Positions 29,801-38,185 of a stretch of DNA of 64,000 nucleotides are shown piece by piece (positions within the stretch are counted from its first letter, which is position 1; each line of letters opens with the position of its first letter). The notes beneath the pieces were generated by a model, which was given only the letters and a program-made list of their open reading frames with translations, was not told the origin of the DNA and made no database searches. The translations under genes and the position numbers were made by a program. The stretch is taken from positions 1 to 64,000 of the forward strand of contig SBHC01000036.1 of the NCBI GenBank assembly GCA_006226375.1, in the 5' to 3' direction. This DNA comes from Deltaproteobacteria bacterium. GTDB lineage: Bacteria > Myxococcota_C > UBA6777.

Positions 29801-30719
29801 ACAAGAAGAGCTAGAGCAACGCTTGATGAAGCCGGAAGACTACATTGAACTGCGCGACTCTTTGAAAGCCCAACGCAAAGCTTTGGAGAAAGCCAAGCAC
29901 CGGTACGAAGTGTGTCACAAAGCGGTAGAGCAACACGAGGCAGCGAAGCCGTCTTGGGTGGAGAGTGCCTCCTTGTCACCAGAGGAATGGCAAGAGAAGC
30001 GAACCGAGTACAGCGGCCAACAAAAGCAGCGACATGAAGCGATGGGAGCGCTACGAGAGAAGCTCAAACAACAAGCCAAAGCCAAGGAAAAGAACGCCAC
30101 GCTTAACCAAGAACGCGAAGAGGCTCTCAGCAAAAAACGCACATGGGAGACCATTAACAACCTGATTGGAAAGAAGGATGGGGATAGCTTCAAGCTCTTC
30201 GCACAAAGCCTTAACTTGCAAGAGTTAGTGATGCGAGCCAACGATAGGTTGCGTCGTCTGGCACCACGCTATCGGCTGGCTGTGGCGAGAGGGGAGGGCG
30301 GCGAACCCCAGCTTGATTTTGTGGTCAAAGACCGGGACCAGGCGGAAGATGAACGACCCATCACGACCTTGTCCGGTGGAGAAACGTTTTTGGTGTCGTT
30401 GTCGCTGGCGTTGGCTCTCGCGGATTTTCGCCGGGTCGCGATGCCGATCGAGACTCTCCTCCTCGACGAAGGATTTGGTACCCTGGATCAAGACACCCTT
30501 GACCTCGTGATGCAAACGCTTCGACAGTTGCAACAAGAATCGGATCAACAGATTGGACTGATCAGCCATGTGGAGGGGCTGAAGGAACGGATTGATGCCC
30601 AGATCTTGGTGCAAAAGAAGGGCAACGGTCGCTCCGCTATTAAGATATCAGCCCCGGTGTTTGCGCCCAAAAACCGAGACAACCCAACGCAACATTCCTC
30701 GGAAGCATCGGCACTCTAA
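26823..30719 (+). CDS. sbcC: DNA repair ATPase SbcC (Rad50-like SMC protein)
   Basis: 1298 residues from ATG 26823. The Walker A motif is GPTGSGKST (about 36-44) and the Q-loop region is VLLAQGQFAAFL. Two long Gln/Glu/Lys-rich coiled coils flank the zinc hook CPLCGSEHHP (Cys619 and Cys622, close to the centre). The C-terminal ABC signature is TTLSGGETFLVSLSLALAL and the Walker B is ETLLLDEGFGTLD. It bridges DNA ends and gates the SbcD nuclease. The coiled coil is somewhat longer than in E. coli. It forms an operon with sbcD; structured RNA copy B begins just after its stop. Confidence 0.97.
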   Translation: MKLHSIHIYNLNSLYGKHVIDLQEDLHQAPLFLIVGPTGSGKSTILDAICLALFGQTPRLTAERGRTDKAPHLIMSQGTGECWAKLVFSKRESDGVRRTYRAEWSCRKARNRPNGNPQSPERGLFRLLSGGIEELLVSDSRAKYTQPHFEEVLQGLTVDDFQRSVLLAQGQFAAFLSANENEKASILERLTNTDVYKQIGARAAQRFRDIRKVCDKLDEKLEDIDLLTEEEEQELHKELAQLDQDVQAMQEETEQAEQAVRWFQEQQQRAQDLANAEQERDSCQAAMEDSKEQEARLEEHERCQELAPGLSRIRQLKEDRAKLEATLPTLQDDKEKAETLSRETAEKVEVAQAQLSKAKEQWEEARPRLEEAHKRLGMLESKQTQRKELLQQQSQQQTEEAKQAKQRKKLEASREEAQASLEQASLQKAELETFASLGELLSEWKAQTERLSESLEQWNHAISQKQETSCQREKEQEQKTKLHEQRERLQETLAPQKEELQQAKNTLRELWGDAEDSRAFRQQMTVQKETLQKRLQGCQDANKHHRQLVANLAQIKDLDEQIAEQAEEHKTLEQEHKQQGQLLQAKEALLEEQNERLKVLDRILALSDERASLEDEKPCPLCGSEHHPFRAEQDKQDTEQSFVNDRSELQVTLQTTKSELTTLRKEKESLSKQLVRLEESQAQQQKLRLQEQESYNQTVPLWRTALEQAQLEAPKDFPVTDEEQTFQLEQIANQKQSLQDQLHELQRQQEAIEEQEETLKKLEKKLEQDRKQEARLDVEEAKLTERLQHLDERLEGLTQEEEKLQSRAQELATKLQESYEASQVSLQKPQSTSEQAPFLSFDPAATLSWSQTKFEAWKTAEQSYTQAQESLQQTQDAWDELERRQGEIARSLEELQQQIAALEEEEQELQQKQNELLQGESLEAFQARLQSSMEDAQEILDGDLATQKRAEHDRVQANTRWEGHQQQLADNSERFEEATTNLEAGLRRLSLESQEELEQRLMKPEDYIELRDSLKAQRKALEKAKHRYEVCHKAVEQHEAAKPSWVESASLSPEEWQEKRTEYSGQQKQRHEAMGALREKLKQQAKAKEKNATLNQEREEALSKKRTWETINNLIGKKDGDSFKLFAQSLNLQELVMRANDRLRRLAPRYRLAVARGEGGEPQLDFVVKDRDQAEDERPITTLSGGETFLVSLSLALALADFRRVAMPIETLLLDEGFGTLDQDTLDLVMQTLRQLQQESDQQIGLISHVEGLKERIDAQILVQKKGNGRSAIKISAPVFAPKNRDNPTQHSSEASAL

Positions 30720-30728
30720 TCTCCCACA

Positions 30729-30757
30729 TTGTGACTTGGAATGCGATCGTGTATCCT
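30729..30757 (+). promoter_or_regulatory. candidate promoter of RNA copy B
   Basis: TTGTGA (30729-30734) and TATCCT (30752-30757) with a 17-base spacer, ten bases after the sbcC stop. The -10 ends 30 bases before the conserved RNA core, the same distance as the -10-like TATTGT of copy A. Confidence 0.45.
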
Positions 30758-30763
30758 TCTCTT

Positions 30764-30982
30764 GCTCTTTGACAAATGCAATCCTTTGTAGGCTTCCTGA
30801 CCGGGTTATGCCGGTCATCTCTGTAAAGAGGTTTTCTCTGCTTATGCGCTTGCGATACGAGCGTACAGGAGAAAGGTTTCACTGAAGTGAAAGGAAGTAC
30901 TTGTGGATCACGTCTTCCTTGCCGTAGCGTCTGCCGTTGACCTCCAACTGCTAGTCGGCGATGTCGCGCAGGCGGTGGAGGT
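30764..30982 (+). ncRNA. structured RNA element, copy B
   Basis: The core (30788-30874) matches copy A. Helices: TGACCGG/CCGGTCA (30798-30804 with 30811-30817, 6-nt loop, without the extra hairpin of copy A); ATCTCT-GTAA-AGAGGT (30817-30832), whose loop-closing pair is U-A where copy A has C-G; TTTCTCT with GGAGAAA (30833-30839 with 30868-30874); and GCGCT/AGCGT around loop TGCGATACG (30846-30864), with compensated changes relative to copy A. Then TTTCAC-TGAA-GTGAAA (30877-30892), GGAAG/CTTCC (30893-30897 with 30914-30918) and ACCTCCA/TGGAGGT (30940-30946 with 30976-30982). A CCTTGCCGT block is also shared with copy A. The 5' segment before the core is unrelated to that of copy A. Confidence 0.6.
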
Positions 30983-31339
30983 GGCCGGTTCCCTGGGCGC
31001 GTCAAGAATGAGGGCGACGGCGACACCTGGACGTACGTCGAGCCGACGCCCATGTCACGCACTGTCCACAATGCAGTACTTTCTAAGTGGCTGAAAAGAC
31101 TAGGTCGAACTCCCCTCATCGTGCAGACTGCACAGGTGGGTGCAACGTCCAGACTGGCCTGAAGATCGTCACGACGTCGTCACGGTGCTGCCCGACTTGA
31201 TGGCGCAGAGCAGAGCGCTCTTGAAACGATGTTGTCGTCGACCAGAATGAGACTCTTTGACGTCAGTTTTTCACTTTGCAACGCTACCAGGGATTGTGGA
31301 TGGAGATGGAGGCAAGAGGAGAGGAAGCGAGTGAGGGGA
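30983..31339. other. non-coding tail after RNA copy B
   Basis: GC-rich sequence to about 31215 with stops in all frames, like the tail of copy A but only weakly similar to it. From about 31220 the composition returns to that of the host. No protein relic could be identified with confidence. Confidence 0.4.
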
Positions 31340-32254
31340 TTAGCGGCATCGATTGGGCTCGCAGACCAACTTTTTGCAGCAGGGAGCGCGAACACAGCGA
31401 ACGCCGGGTTTGTGCGGATAGCAACGTTTGCGGCCCACTTTGCAACACTTGTACTTCTTGCAAGCTTTCAAGTAACAACCTTGGATACCTCGGATCACCA
31501 CACGGTCGGATGCTTTGCGTGAAGCCCAGTCGCAGATGCAGCGCCAGATTCCACCGGCAATACGAACGCGCGAACACTTGTCGCGGATGAACTTGAGTCG
31601 CTTGGCGTTGATACTGCGAGCGTTGCGGTAACAAGCTTTTTGTTGGCTCATACAGGCTTTGCTGCACGCTCTGCATCGAATTTTGGTGCAGTACGGACGT
31701 CGTTGTTTGCAAATCAGCTTGGGCTCTTTGCATCCGTTGCGAGTCAGCCAGATGTATTTGCAGCCAGGCTTTGGCGCTGCAAGTTTGTACTGAGGACAAG
31801 GCTTCTTGCAGGGGCACTTTCCTTTGCACTTGACGCGGACTTTGGCGCAACGAGCACCACAGGAGTTGCTGTAGGTTTTGCCGTTGACGCCGCAAACAGG
31901 AGCATAGTTTCTGGGACAAATGCAGGGTTTCTTGCAGGGACATCGTCCTTTGCATTTGACGCGAACTTTGGCACATCGTGCACCACAAGCGTTACCGTAC
32001 GTTTTGCCGTTCGCGCCACAAACAGGGGCGTAATTCTTGGGGCAGATGCAAGCTTTTGGTTTGCAGGGGCATTTTCCTTTGCACTTGACGCTAATTTTTT
32101 CGCAGTTCGCCTTGCAAGAGTTGCTGTAGGTTTTGCCGTTGGCTCCACATACGGGCATGTAGATGGCGGGGCAGATGCAGTTGGCTTCGGCTTGTTGGGG
32201 AGCGAAGGCAAAAGCCAAAAGCATTCCAAGGCTCAAGGTCCAAACGTACTTCAT
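31340..32254 (-). CDS. secreted protein with three Kazal-type domains
   Basis: 304 residues from ATG 32254, preceded by AAAGGAG. Signal peptide MKYVWTLSLGMLLAFAFAPQQAEA. Three consecutive Kazal/follistatin-like domains follow, each with C-x-C-P-x-x-Y-x-P-V-C-G-x-N-G-K-T-Y-x-N-x-C. The repeated VKCKGKCPCK linkers have extra cysteines. A C-terminal Cys/Lys-rich region follows (CKYIWLTRNGCKEPKLICK and later CCKVGRKRC). Kazal domains bind serine proteases; inhibition of own or foreign proteases is an inference. The net charge is strongly positive. Confidence 0.87.
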   Translation of the reverse strand: MKYVWTLSLGMLLAFAFAPQQAEANCICPAIYMPVCGANGKTYSNSCKANCEKISVKCKGKCPCKPKACICPKNYAPVCGANGKTYGNACGARCAKVRVKCKGRCPCKKPCICPRNYAPVCGVNGKTYSNSCGARCAKVRVKCKGKCPCKKPCPQYKLAAPKPGCKYIWLTRNGCKEPKLICKQRRPYCTKIRCRACSKACMSQQKACYRNARSINAKRLKFIRDKCSRVRIAGGIWRCICDWASRKASDRVVIRGIQGCYLKACKKYKCCKVGRKRCYPHKPGVRCVRAPCCKKLVCEPNRCR

Positions 32255-32445
32255 TTGTGTCTCCTTTGGTTCCAGTGACAAGTTGTTGCACAATCTCTTT
32301 GTTGATTGCGCACAGATGCGGTTGTGTCTTTTTCTTTAGACGCAACACAGCTTCTCGTATTCACAACTGGGATGTCAAGGAGAAGGTGAAGGACTCGGAT
32401 ACTGCAGAGGAATGATTGGTTGCAAGGAGGCAAGAGGGAGGGGGG

Positions 32446-33015
32446 TTAGAAAGCCATGCCGATCGAGAACCTGGCTTCCGGAAATGCGATGGCATCGGTT
32501 CCTGTGTGGTCAAGCCAGAATCCACCACCACCGTTGAGGTTGGCTGTGAGTCCAAAGTGAGGAGCCAACCACCAGGTGAAGTCGAGCCCAAGAGTTGCGA
32601 CAAGGGCGTGGGCTTCCTCGATGGTATCAAAGCCTCCGTAGAGGTAGCGGTATCCACCCATCAACATAAGATCCAGGGTGATGCCTCGACCGTAGTAGTT
32701 TCGTGTGTTGACCAGAGGAATGGCTGCGCCGATCTTCCCGTATACCGTGGCTCCCAAGCCAAAGGTCGAAACGCCGACCTCTGCTGCAAACGGTCGCAAC
32801 GCTGTGAGGGAAGCTGAAACGCCCAACAGGTCAGGAAGGCCTGAAAATGCAGAGACTCGCAAGTTGAGCGCGGAGCGGCTGTTGTAGCGTTGGCCTTGCT
32901 CCAAGTATTCACCGCGGTACGCGTTGGCGGAAGGCATCGCCCACATCCAGACAGCCAAGAGTCCAGCCAACATCATTCCCATGTGTCGAAGTGTTTTTGC
33001 TTTGTGTGTTTTCAT
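32446..33015 (-). CDS. outer-membrane beta-barrel-like protein with signal peptide
   Basis: 189 residues from ATG 33015, with GGGAG upstream. Signal peptide ends MPSANA. The mature part alternates polar and hydrophobic residues in Gly/aromatic-rich strands (LGATVYGKIGAAIPL, GITLDLMLMGGYRYLYGGF, FGLTANLNGGGGFWL) and ends ARFSIGMAF, a terminal Phe typical of outer-membrane barrels. By size it would be an eight-stranded barrel. Function is unknown. It precedes the Kazal protein on the same strand, about 190 bases away. Confidence 0.7.
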   Translation of the reverse strand: MKTHKAKTLRHMGMMLAGLLAVWMWAMPSANAYRGEYLEQGQRYNSRSALNLRVSAFSGLPDLLGVSASLTALRPFAAEVGVSTFGLGATVYGKIGAAIPLVNTRNYYGRGITLDLMLMGGYRYLYGGFDTIEEAHALVATLGLDFTWWLAPHFGLTANLNGGGGFWLDHTGTDAIAFPEARFSIGMAF

Positions 33016-33289
33016 AACGTTTCTCCCTTGGGTCGCAGGCACCTAATCGGTTTCGTCTGGCTTCAAAGCAACATCCATGCCGAGCAGAAACCAAGAGAGC
33101 AAACCCTTGCGCACCAAGAGAGAAATTAAGCCTAAAAAAGGCCTGTGAAGTCGATCACTTCTTCGGTTGTGAGTCATGTCACGAAGAAAAAAGGGGGGTG
33201 GAGCAGAGCTACGCCGATCTGGCATTGTGGTGTGCCAGCACCGCACAAACGACAGGAGGTGACCGCCAGAAAAGGGCGCCCCCCGCTCG

Positions 33290-33766
33290 TTAAGGGTTGA
33301 GCTTCCAGATGGTGAAGTTGAGGAAAGCTGCGAAGCTCACCCAGAGTTGGTAAGGGATGAGGAGCGCTCCAGCCACAGGGCTGATGGGCCAGAACGTGAG
33401 GATGGTTGCGAGTATAGAGGCCCACAGGAAGAGAATCTCTACAAAGGCCAGCCCTGGGTTTTGTAGACCAAAGAAGCACCAGGACCATCCCGCATTAAGG
33501 AGCAACTGCACACCAAAGATGGTGAGGGGAAGGGCCGCTGCTTGAAACCCTTTGCTCCGCCAGACCAACCATCCTGCGATGGCGATGCAGAAAAACAACA
33601 AAGTCCATACCGGGCCAAACAACCAGTTGGGTGGGTTCCAGGCAGGTTTGACAAGGGTTGGATACCAAGTTTGGATAGACAGGCTGGTGAAATAGCCGTT
33701 GATTCCTGCTGCAGCGAAAGACACGGTCGCAAACGCTGCAAGCATCCACCATGATGTTGTGTTCAT
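33290..33766 (-). CDS. TspO/MBR-family membrane protein
   Basis: 158 residues, ATG 33766 overlapping the preceding gene's stop as ATGA. Five hydrophobic helices with the Trp-rich family motif TWYPTLVKPAWNPPNWLFGPVWTLLFF and a later NAGWSWCFFG, FLWASILATIL. TspO proteins bind tetrapyrroles and related ligands in outer or cytoplasmic membranes and affect stress or pigment responses. Length and motifs fit a full-length member. Translational coupling with the upstream 90-residue membrane protein suggests they work together. Confidence 0.92.
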   Translation of the reverse strand: MNTTSWWMLAAFATVSFAAAGINGYFTSLSIQTWYPTLVKPAWNPPNWLFGPVWTLLFFCIAIAGWLVWRSKGFQAAALPLTIFGVQLLLNAGWSWCFFGLQNPGLAFVEILFLWASILATILTFWPISPVAGALLIPYQLWVSFAAFLNFTIWKLNP

Positions 33767-34035
33767 GGCCACAGCCACCAAAGCTCTTTGTCAGCTTTGG
33801 GTTCTCGTACAAACCGGAACACCAAAACAAAAAGAACAAAGAAACAGGCGTAGTACACAAAAAACAAACGTGGATCGTAGTAATCGTAGGGCAATGAGTC
33901 GAGAAACAGCCAACCTACAGCGTAGATAGGACCCAGAGCGAGGCTGGCATAAAAGAAGGCCTTGGACAAAATCATGGCCCAAAGGGATGGGCTCTGTTTT
34001 GTGGGTGTGGTCGTTTCTGAAAAATGATCTACCAT
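33763..34035 (-). CDS. small two-helix membrane protein coupled to TspO
   Basis: 90 residues with two hydrophobic helices (about 20-45 and 55-74) joined by DSLPYDYYDPR, and a charged end EPKADKELWWLWP. Its TGA overlaps the TspO ATG by the ATGA arrangement, so the two are co-translated. No family recognised. Confidence 0.65.
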   Translation of the reverse strand: MVDHFSETTTPTKQSPSLWAMILSKAFFYASLALGPIYAVGWLFLDSLPYDYYDPRLFFVYYACFFVLFVLVFRFVREPKADKELWWLWP

Positions 34036-34119
34036 GATTCCTTTCCCTGCGTTGATGTGGTTTCTAGCAAGATACGTGTTGCGGTTGGCTTCAGCAAGGT
34101 CCGACGTGAGCAGCTCGAT

Positions 34120-35163
34120 TTATGGGGTGTCTCTCCAGAGAGAGTGAGCGCGTGAAGTGGAGGGAGGAGGAGTGGACGTCGTCGGTGGTTTGGAGGGAGA
34201 CAGAGCGACCAAAAGTGCACCTGTTACAAGCAAGGCTCCAGCAACGCCCAAGACGGCATAGCTGGTAGGGTACAAAGCCCGAGCGGTTTCATGGTGTTGA
34301 AGGATCTGTTGGGTGACTTCCAGGCTTGTGTTTTGGTCGCGAAGAGCCTGTTGGTAGGTTTGTTCTTTCTGAAACTCCGCGATCGAAGCGCCGCCCAGCA
34401 AGCCACCTCCCAACAACGCAATTCCACCTCCTGTACCAAGGACGATCCAGCCAGCCCGGCGGGTTCCTGATGATTGCACCAGCTTGGGTTTGTGGGGAGG
34501 TGGTGGGGTCCGACGCAGGTTTGGCGTCACACGACGCCTTGGAGGAGGCAATCGTCGTGGCTTCACTGGCACAGGAACGGCGAACACCAACGATTGGCCG
34601 GGCTTCACCTTCAACACGAACGTTCGTTGGGGCAAGGTCAGGCGGAGCAGCTGGTAGGTGCCTGGACGAACCTTTTGGCTCCATGTTCCTTGAAGCACCT
34701 TCGAAAACGAGAACCCTTTCAACTGAAACGAATCGGAGGAGCGTCCTTGGATGGTTAAGGTTCCGTAATTAATTCGCTTCGACAAGGTTCGCGTGAGTCG
34801 TTCGGCGCTCTGCTTTCGGTAGGTGTTTTCGTACAACTTGCGAGCAAGGTAGCGACGGACCAATTTTAACGCTCGTTCGTTCCAGTAGGCTGCTTGTTCT
34901 GTACTTTTTGCTTTCTTTTGGGCTGCGTTTTGGTAGGCCAGGGCTGCGTTACGCAACAACCGTCCATACGAAACGCGCTGCGCTTCGGTGAGTACTGTGG
35001 TGAGGATTCGTCGAGGAATTTGAGACTCGTAGCATTGCGCAGCCTGGAGAAAGTTTTGTTTTTGAAACAAGGCCAGGCAAGGCTTCTGTTGCGATTGTGC
35101 CAGGACGATGGGACCCTTTGCCAAAAGCAAAAGGACCACAAGTCCATATTGTGCTGTTCGCAT
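34120..35163 (-). CDS. secreted/membrane PEGA-like protein
   Basis: Start set at ATG 35163 (AGGAT six bases upstream). Signal peptide followed by a helical TPR-like region (about 25-120), then a PEGA-like beta domain (VRPGTYQLLRLTLP...FVLKVKPGQSLVFAVPVPV) around 145-205 and a basic Pro/Arg stretch. Two transmembrane helices lie near 245-268 and 308-330 (GTGGGIALLGGGLLGGASIA; VLGVAGALLVTGALLVAL). Such proteins often partner with Hanks kinases in this lineage. Here the kinase gene lies directly upstream on the same strand, about 130 bases away. Function is otherwise unknown. Confidence 0.65.
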   Translation of the reverse strand: MRTAQYGLVVLLLLAKGPIVLAQSQQKPCLALFQKQNFLQAAQCYESQIPRRILTTVLTEAQRVSYGRLLRNAALAYQNAAQKKAKSTEQAAYWNERALKLVRRYLARKLYENTYRKQSAERLTRTLSKRINYGTLTIQGRSSDSFQLKGFSFSKVLQGTWSQKVRPGTYQLLRLTLPQRTFVLKVKPGQSLVFAVPVPVKPRRLPPPRRRVTPNLRRTPPPPHKPKLVQSSGTRRAGWIVLGTGGGIALLGGGLLGGASIAEFQKEQTYQQALRDQNTSLEVTQQILQHHETARALYPTSYAVLGVAGALLVTGALLVALSPSKPPTTSTPPPSTSRAHSLWRDTP

Positions 35164-35297
35164 ACACATATCCTAGAACACAGCATCCTGCGGACACTGG
35201 AACAAAGTGTTGCACCCCAACCGATGGTACTCCCTCTTTCAATGAGATCCCTCGGCATTCCAACGTATTTTGTTGGTTCGCGTCACTGTATCACAGA

Positions 35298-37280
35298 TCA
35301 AGGAGCCACGATACAATACTGTTGGGAGGTCGGTTCAGGCATACCTTCCATCAGCAGTCGTACCTGCAACGTGGAAGCCAGGTTCCTTGCCGACAAGGAA
35401 CACGGAATAACTCCCGGACCCTCCAACTTAAGACGGCTTTTCTTCAACGTGACTCCAACACAGTAACCATCTTTTTTGCGGACGAGCTTTCCTCGGGAGA
35501 GGTTGGCCCGGGCTTTTTTGTGTTGTTGAGGGGATAGAACCAATCGTGTCCAGCGAAAAGGCAGCTTGGGGCAGTCGGACACGTACCTCACATAGCGGGG
35601 CAACCTGGGGCGCGGAGCCACCCGCCGACGGACTCGTCGACGAATGCGTACTCTGCGTCGAAGTACTCTAACCTTGCGCACCGGAGGAGTTCTTCGAACT
35701 TGAGGCTTAGGTTGCTTGCGCTCTGGCGGAAGGGTTCGGTTTGCAGGAACCTGAGTTTTGTTTGGTGAACGACGTTGGGGCACTGGTCGCTTTCGAGGCT
35801 GACTCTTGCGACGGGGTGAGCGGTGAGGAACTTGTCGCGCTCCAACCATCCGGCTGCGACTTGTTCTGCTGCTGGCTTTGTTGGAAGGAAGCATCCACCA
35901 GACTCCCACTCCAAAGAGCAGGGCAAGAACTCCCAGGGTCGACCAGAAGCCTGCTTTGCTTTGCCATTGTTGGACCAGTCGTTGTTCAAAGGAGCTGTAT
36001 GGAGAAGAGGGTGCTGCAGACTCACCAGAGGTCACAACGTCTGGAGGAACCAGGGACAATGCACCTTCTTCAGGAGTTTCGTAGAGCGGTTCAAAGGAGC
36101 GTTCTGCGGAACGTTCGGCGGAGCGCTCCGTGGAGGAAGCAGCCAAAGCTCCCTGTGTCATGTGAGGTTCAAGCGTTGTGTTGGGGTCCAACGTGACAAA
36201 CGAACTTGGCGGGCTTGAAGTATGGGGGACCGCCTGGGAGCCAGAAGAAGACATGCTGGAAGTTTGAGTCTGTGCTTGCATGGCCTCACGGAGAGCGGTT
36301 TGGAAGTCCTTCTCCATCTGGTGAGCGTTTTCATATCGTAGCCCAGGCCGCTTTTGCATGGCCTTCAGCACGATCGGATCAAACGCGGGATGAATCGAAT
36401 GTCCCTGGTTCTCCAAGAAGGAAGGTGGATGGGGTTCTTCGTAGAGGTGGGCTTGAATGATGTCGGTGGCGTTGCGTTCCGCAGTGTCGCCATGGGATAC
36501 CCTGTTGAAAGGAGCGTAACCCACTAACAATTCAAACAGTATGCATCCCATCGCGTAGATGTCGGAGCGACCATCCAGTTTCTTGTTGAGGCATTGTTCG
36601 GGCGACATATACGAAGGCGTACCCAAGGCTCCTTGGGTTAAGGGCGTGTTGCTCTTATCTTCCTGCATGTGACTGGCAATCCCAAAGTCAATGACTTTGA
36701 GGAACTTGTCATCTCGGCCTTGCTGGATCAGCAGAAGGTTTTCGGGCTTCAGGTCTCGGTGGACCACGTCTGCTTGGTGAGCGTCATCCATGGCCCGGCA
36801 AAGTTGGGTGAACAGATGACCGACAATTTGCAGAGGAAGTGTTTGTTTTTTCTGTAAAAAGGAGCGCAGCGTTTGACCCGCCAGGAACTCCATGACATAG
36901 AAGAAGCCGAGGTTGGGGATCTGGCCAAAGTCATCAAACACGCGGACAATGTGGGGGCTTCGCTGGGATAGCGCCGACGTCAGAAGGACCTCGCGCTCAA
37001 ACCTTGCGACGACAGTGTCATTGGAGAGGAACTCAGGCCGAATCAGCTTGATAATCCGGCGGGCGTCGTTGGGCAGCTTGATGTGTTCTGCCTCATACAC
37101 TCGACCAAAGCCACCTTCTCCAACAAGGCGAAGCAGGCGGTACTTCCCGGCTACGCAAAGCAGAGGAAATTGACACACCGGACAAAACAACGTTTCGACT
37201 TGCGATTGGAGCTGGTCGCGGGGTGTGCTGCACGAAGGACAGCGTTCTGGCAAGGTGTTCGAGTTGGGGCCTGGCATTGG
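35298..37280 (-). CDS. Ser/Thr protein kinase with N-terminal zinc ribbon and periplasmic basic domain
   Basis: About 660 residues if translation starts at ATG 37280; a TTG at 37337 is also open and neither has a good Shine-Dalgarno. CPSC...CPVC near the N-terminus forms a zinc-ribbon-like element. The kinase domain has VGEGGFGRVYEAEH, catalytic loop VHRDLKPENLLL, DFGIASH and GTPSYMSPEQ, so it looks active. A Ser/Pro/Glu linker leads to one transmembrane helix (LGVLALLFGVGVWWML). An extremely Arg/Pro-rich segment and a small Cys-containing C-terminal domain (about 120 residues) follow on the outside, a possible sensor. Confidence 0.92.
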   Translation of the reverse strand, partial: PMPGPNSNTLPERCPSCSTPRDQLQSQVETLFCPVCQFPLLCVAGKYRLLRLVGEGGFGRVYEAEHIKLPNDARRIIKLIRPEFLSNDTVVARFEREVLLTSALSQRSPHIVRVFDDFGQIPNLGFFYVMEFLAGQTLRSFLQKKQTLPLQIVGHLFTQLCRAMDDAHQADVVHRDLKPENLLLIQQGRDDKFLKVIDFGIASHMQEDKSNTPLTQGALGTPSYMSPEQCLNKKLDGRSDIYAMGCILFELLVGYAPFNRVSHGDTAERNATDIIQAHLYEEPHPPSFLENQGHSIHPAFDPIVLKAMQKRPGLRYENAHQMEKDFQTALREAMQAQTQTSSMSSSGSQAVPHTSSPPSSFVTLDPNTTLEPHMTQGALAASSTERSAERSAERSFEPLYETPEEGALSLVPPDVVTSGESAAPSSPYSSFEQRLVQQWQSKAGFWSTLGVLALLFGVGVWWMLPSNKASSRTSRSRMVGARQVPHRSPRRKSQPRKRPVPQRRSPNKTQVPANRTLPPERKQPKPQVRRTPPVRKVRVLRRRVRIRRRVRRRVAPRPRLPRYVRYVSDCPKLPFRWTRLVLSPQQHKKARANLSRGKLVRKKDGYCVGVTLKKSRLKLEGPGVIPCSLSARNLASTLQVRLLMEGMPEPTSQQYCIVAP

Positions 37281-37540
37281 TTCTGCTGCAAACGAAAGAA
37301 AAGGATGGAGGCTTTCGTCTGTTGTCGTAGCAAACAAAACACGGTTTCGTCAAGAGATAGAAGGAGGATGGGTGTGGTCGTGGGCTGTTGGTTTGTGGAT
37401 ATAGGGCAGGGTCCAAAGACTGCGCAAAACTACACAGACGAACCTATCGCGTGTTGGGTTGAGTTTTCATGAAAAGAACAAGAGCTTCCAGCTTGCAGGA
37501 ACGGAGAGTCCACAGATGTGGGGGTTCTTTTCTCTGTCTT

Positions 37541-38185
37541 TTATGGGTCGCAGGGTTCTTGATTCGGGTCGCGTCGCTTTGGCTTTTGGACAGCGATTCG
37601 TGTCCATGTGACGTGAGGTTTCCTTGGCAACAGGCTTGGTTGGGGGTCGGTACAGAGAAGGGGTATCAGTCCGTAGCTTTTGGATGTTTGTAGCGTTTCT
37701 TTGGGGTGGGTGGGAAACACATGGGTTCCTATCCCTGCAGGGCCATGGCGGAGAGACAGCGCCAGGACTCCAGAAGGTCGCAACAGCTTTGACAAGCGCG
37801 CCATCGACTCTTGTTTCTCTTCTGAATGAAGATGGTGCCAGACTGCAGAGACAAGGACAAAGTCAAAACTATCGTTGGGCGTCTGGAGCGTTGTGAGGTA
37901 AGGCAAAGCATCCTTGCTCCAGGCAAGATTCGGGTGGGGGTAGAGTTGTTGTCCTACGTTACGGAAGCTGTCCAGCGGCTCGACGGCTCTTACGGAGTGC
38001 CCCATCTCTGCGAGGGCAAAGGCATCTCTTCCAATTCCTGCTCCAACGTCCAGAATGTGCGACGGTTGGGAAGGCAACAGCGGAAGAAACAACCGATGCA
38101 AGTCTTCAAAAGCAATGGACTGTGTTGCTCGGACAAAAGCCTCAGTGGCTTTGGAGTATCCTGTGGTTCCTGGTGTCAGAGTCAT
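37541..38185 (-). CDS. class I SAM-dependent methyltransferase
   Basis: 214 residues. Motif I is ILDVGAGIGRDAFALAEMGHSVRAVEP, the acidic residue after strand 2 is the E of VEP, and motif IV is FDFVLVSAVWHHLHSEEK. These place it with Methyltransf_11/25-type small-molecule methyltransferases in the cytoplasm. A post-motif ALSLRHGP segment fits the fold. Substrate unknown. It stands alone on the minus strand beside the kinase gene. Confidence 0.85.
   Translation of the reverse strand: MTLTPGTTGYSKATEAFVRATQSIAFEDLHRLFLPLLPSQPSHILDVGAGIGRDAFALAEMGHSVRAVEPLDSFRNVGQQLYPHPNLAWSKDALPYLTTLQTPNDSFDFVLVSAVWHHLHSEEKQESMARLSKLLRPSGVLALSLRHGPAGIGTHVFPTHPKETLQTSKSYGLIPLLCTDPQPSLLPRKPHVTWTRIAVQKPKRRDPNQEPCDP

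Noticed and set aside
30903-31094. 63-codon GTG frame beginning VDHVFLAV in copy B
   Set aside because: The VF start briefly resembles an IscB N-terminus, but the downstream residues do not follow the family and copy A has no equivalent frame.
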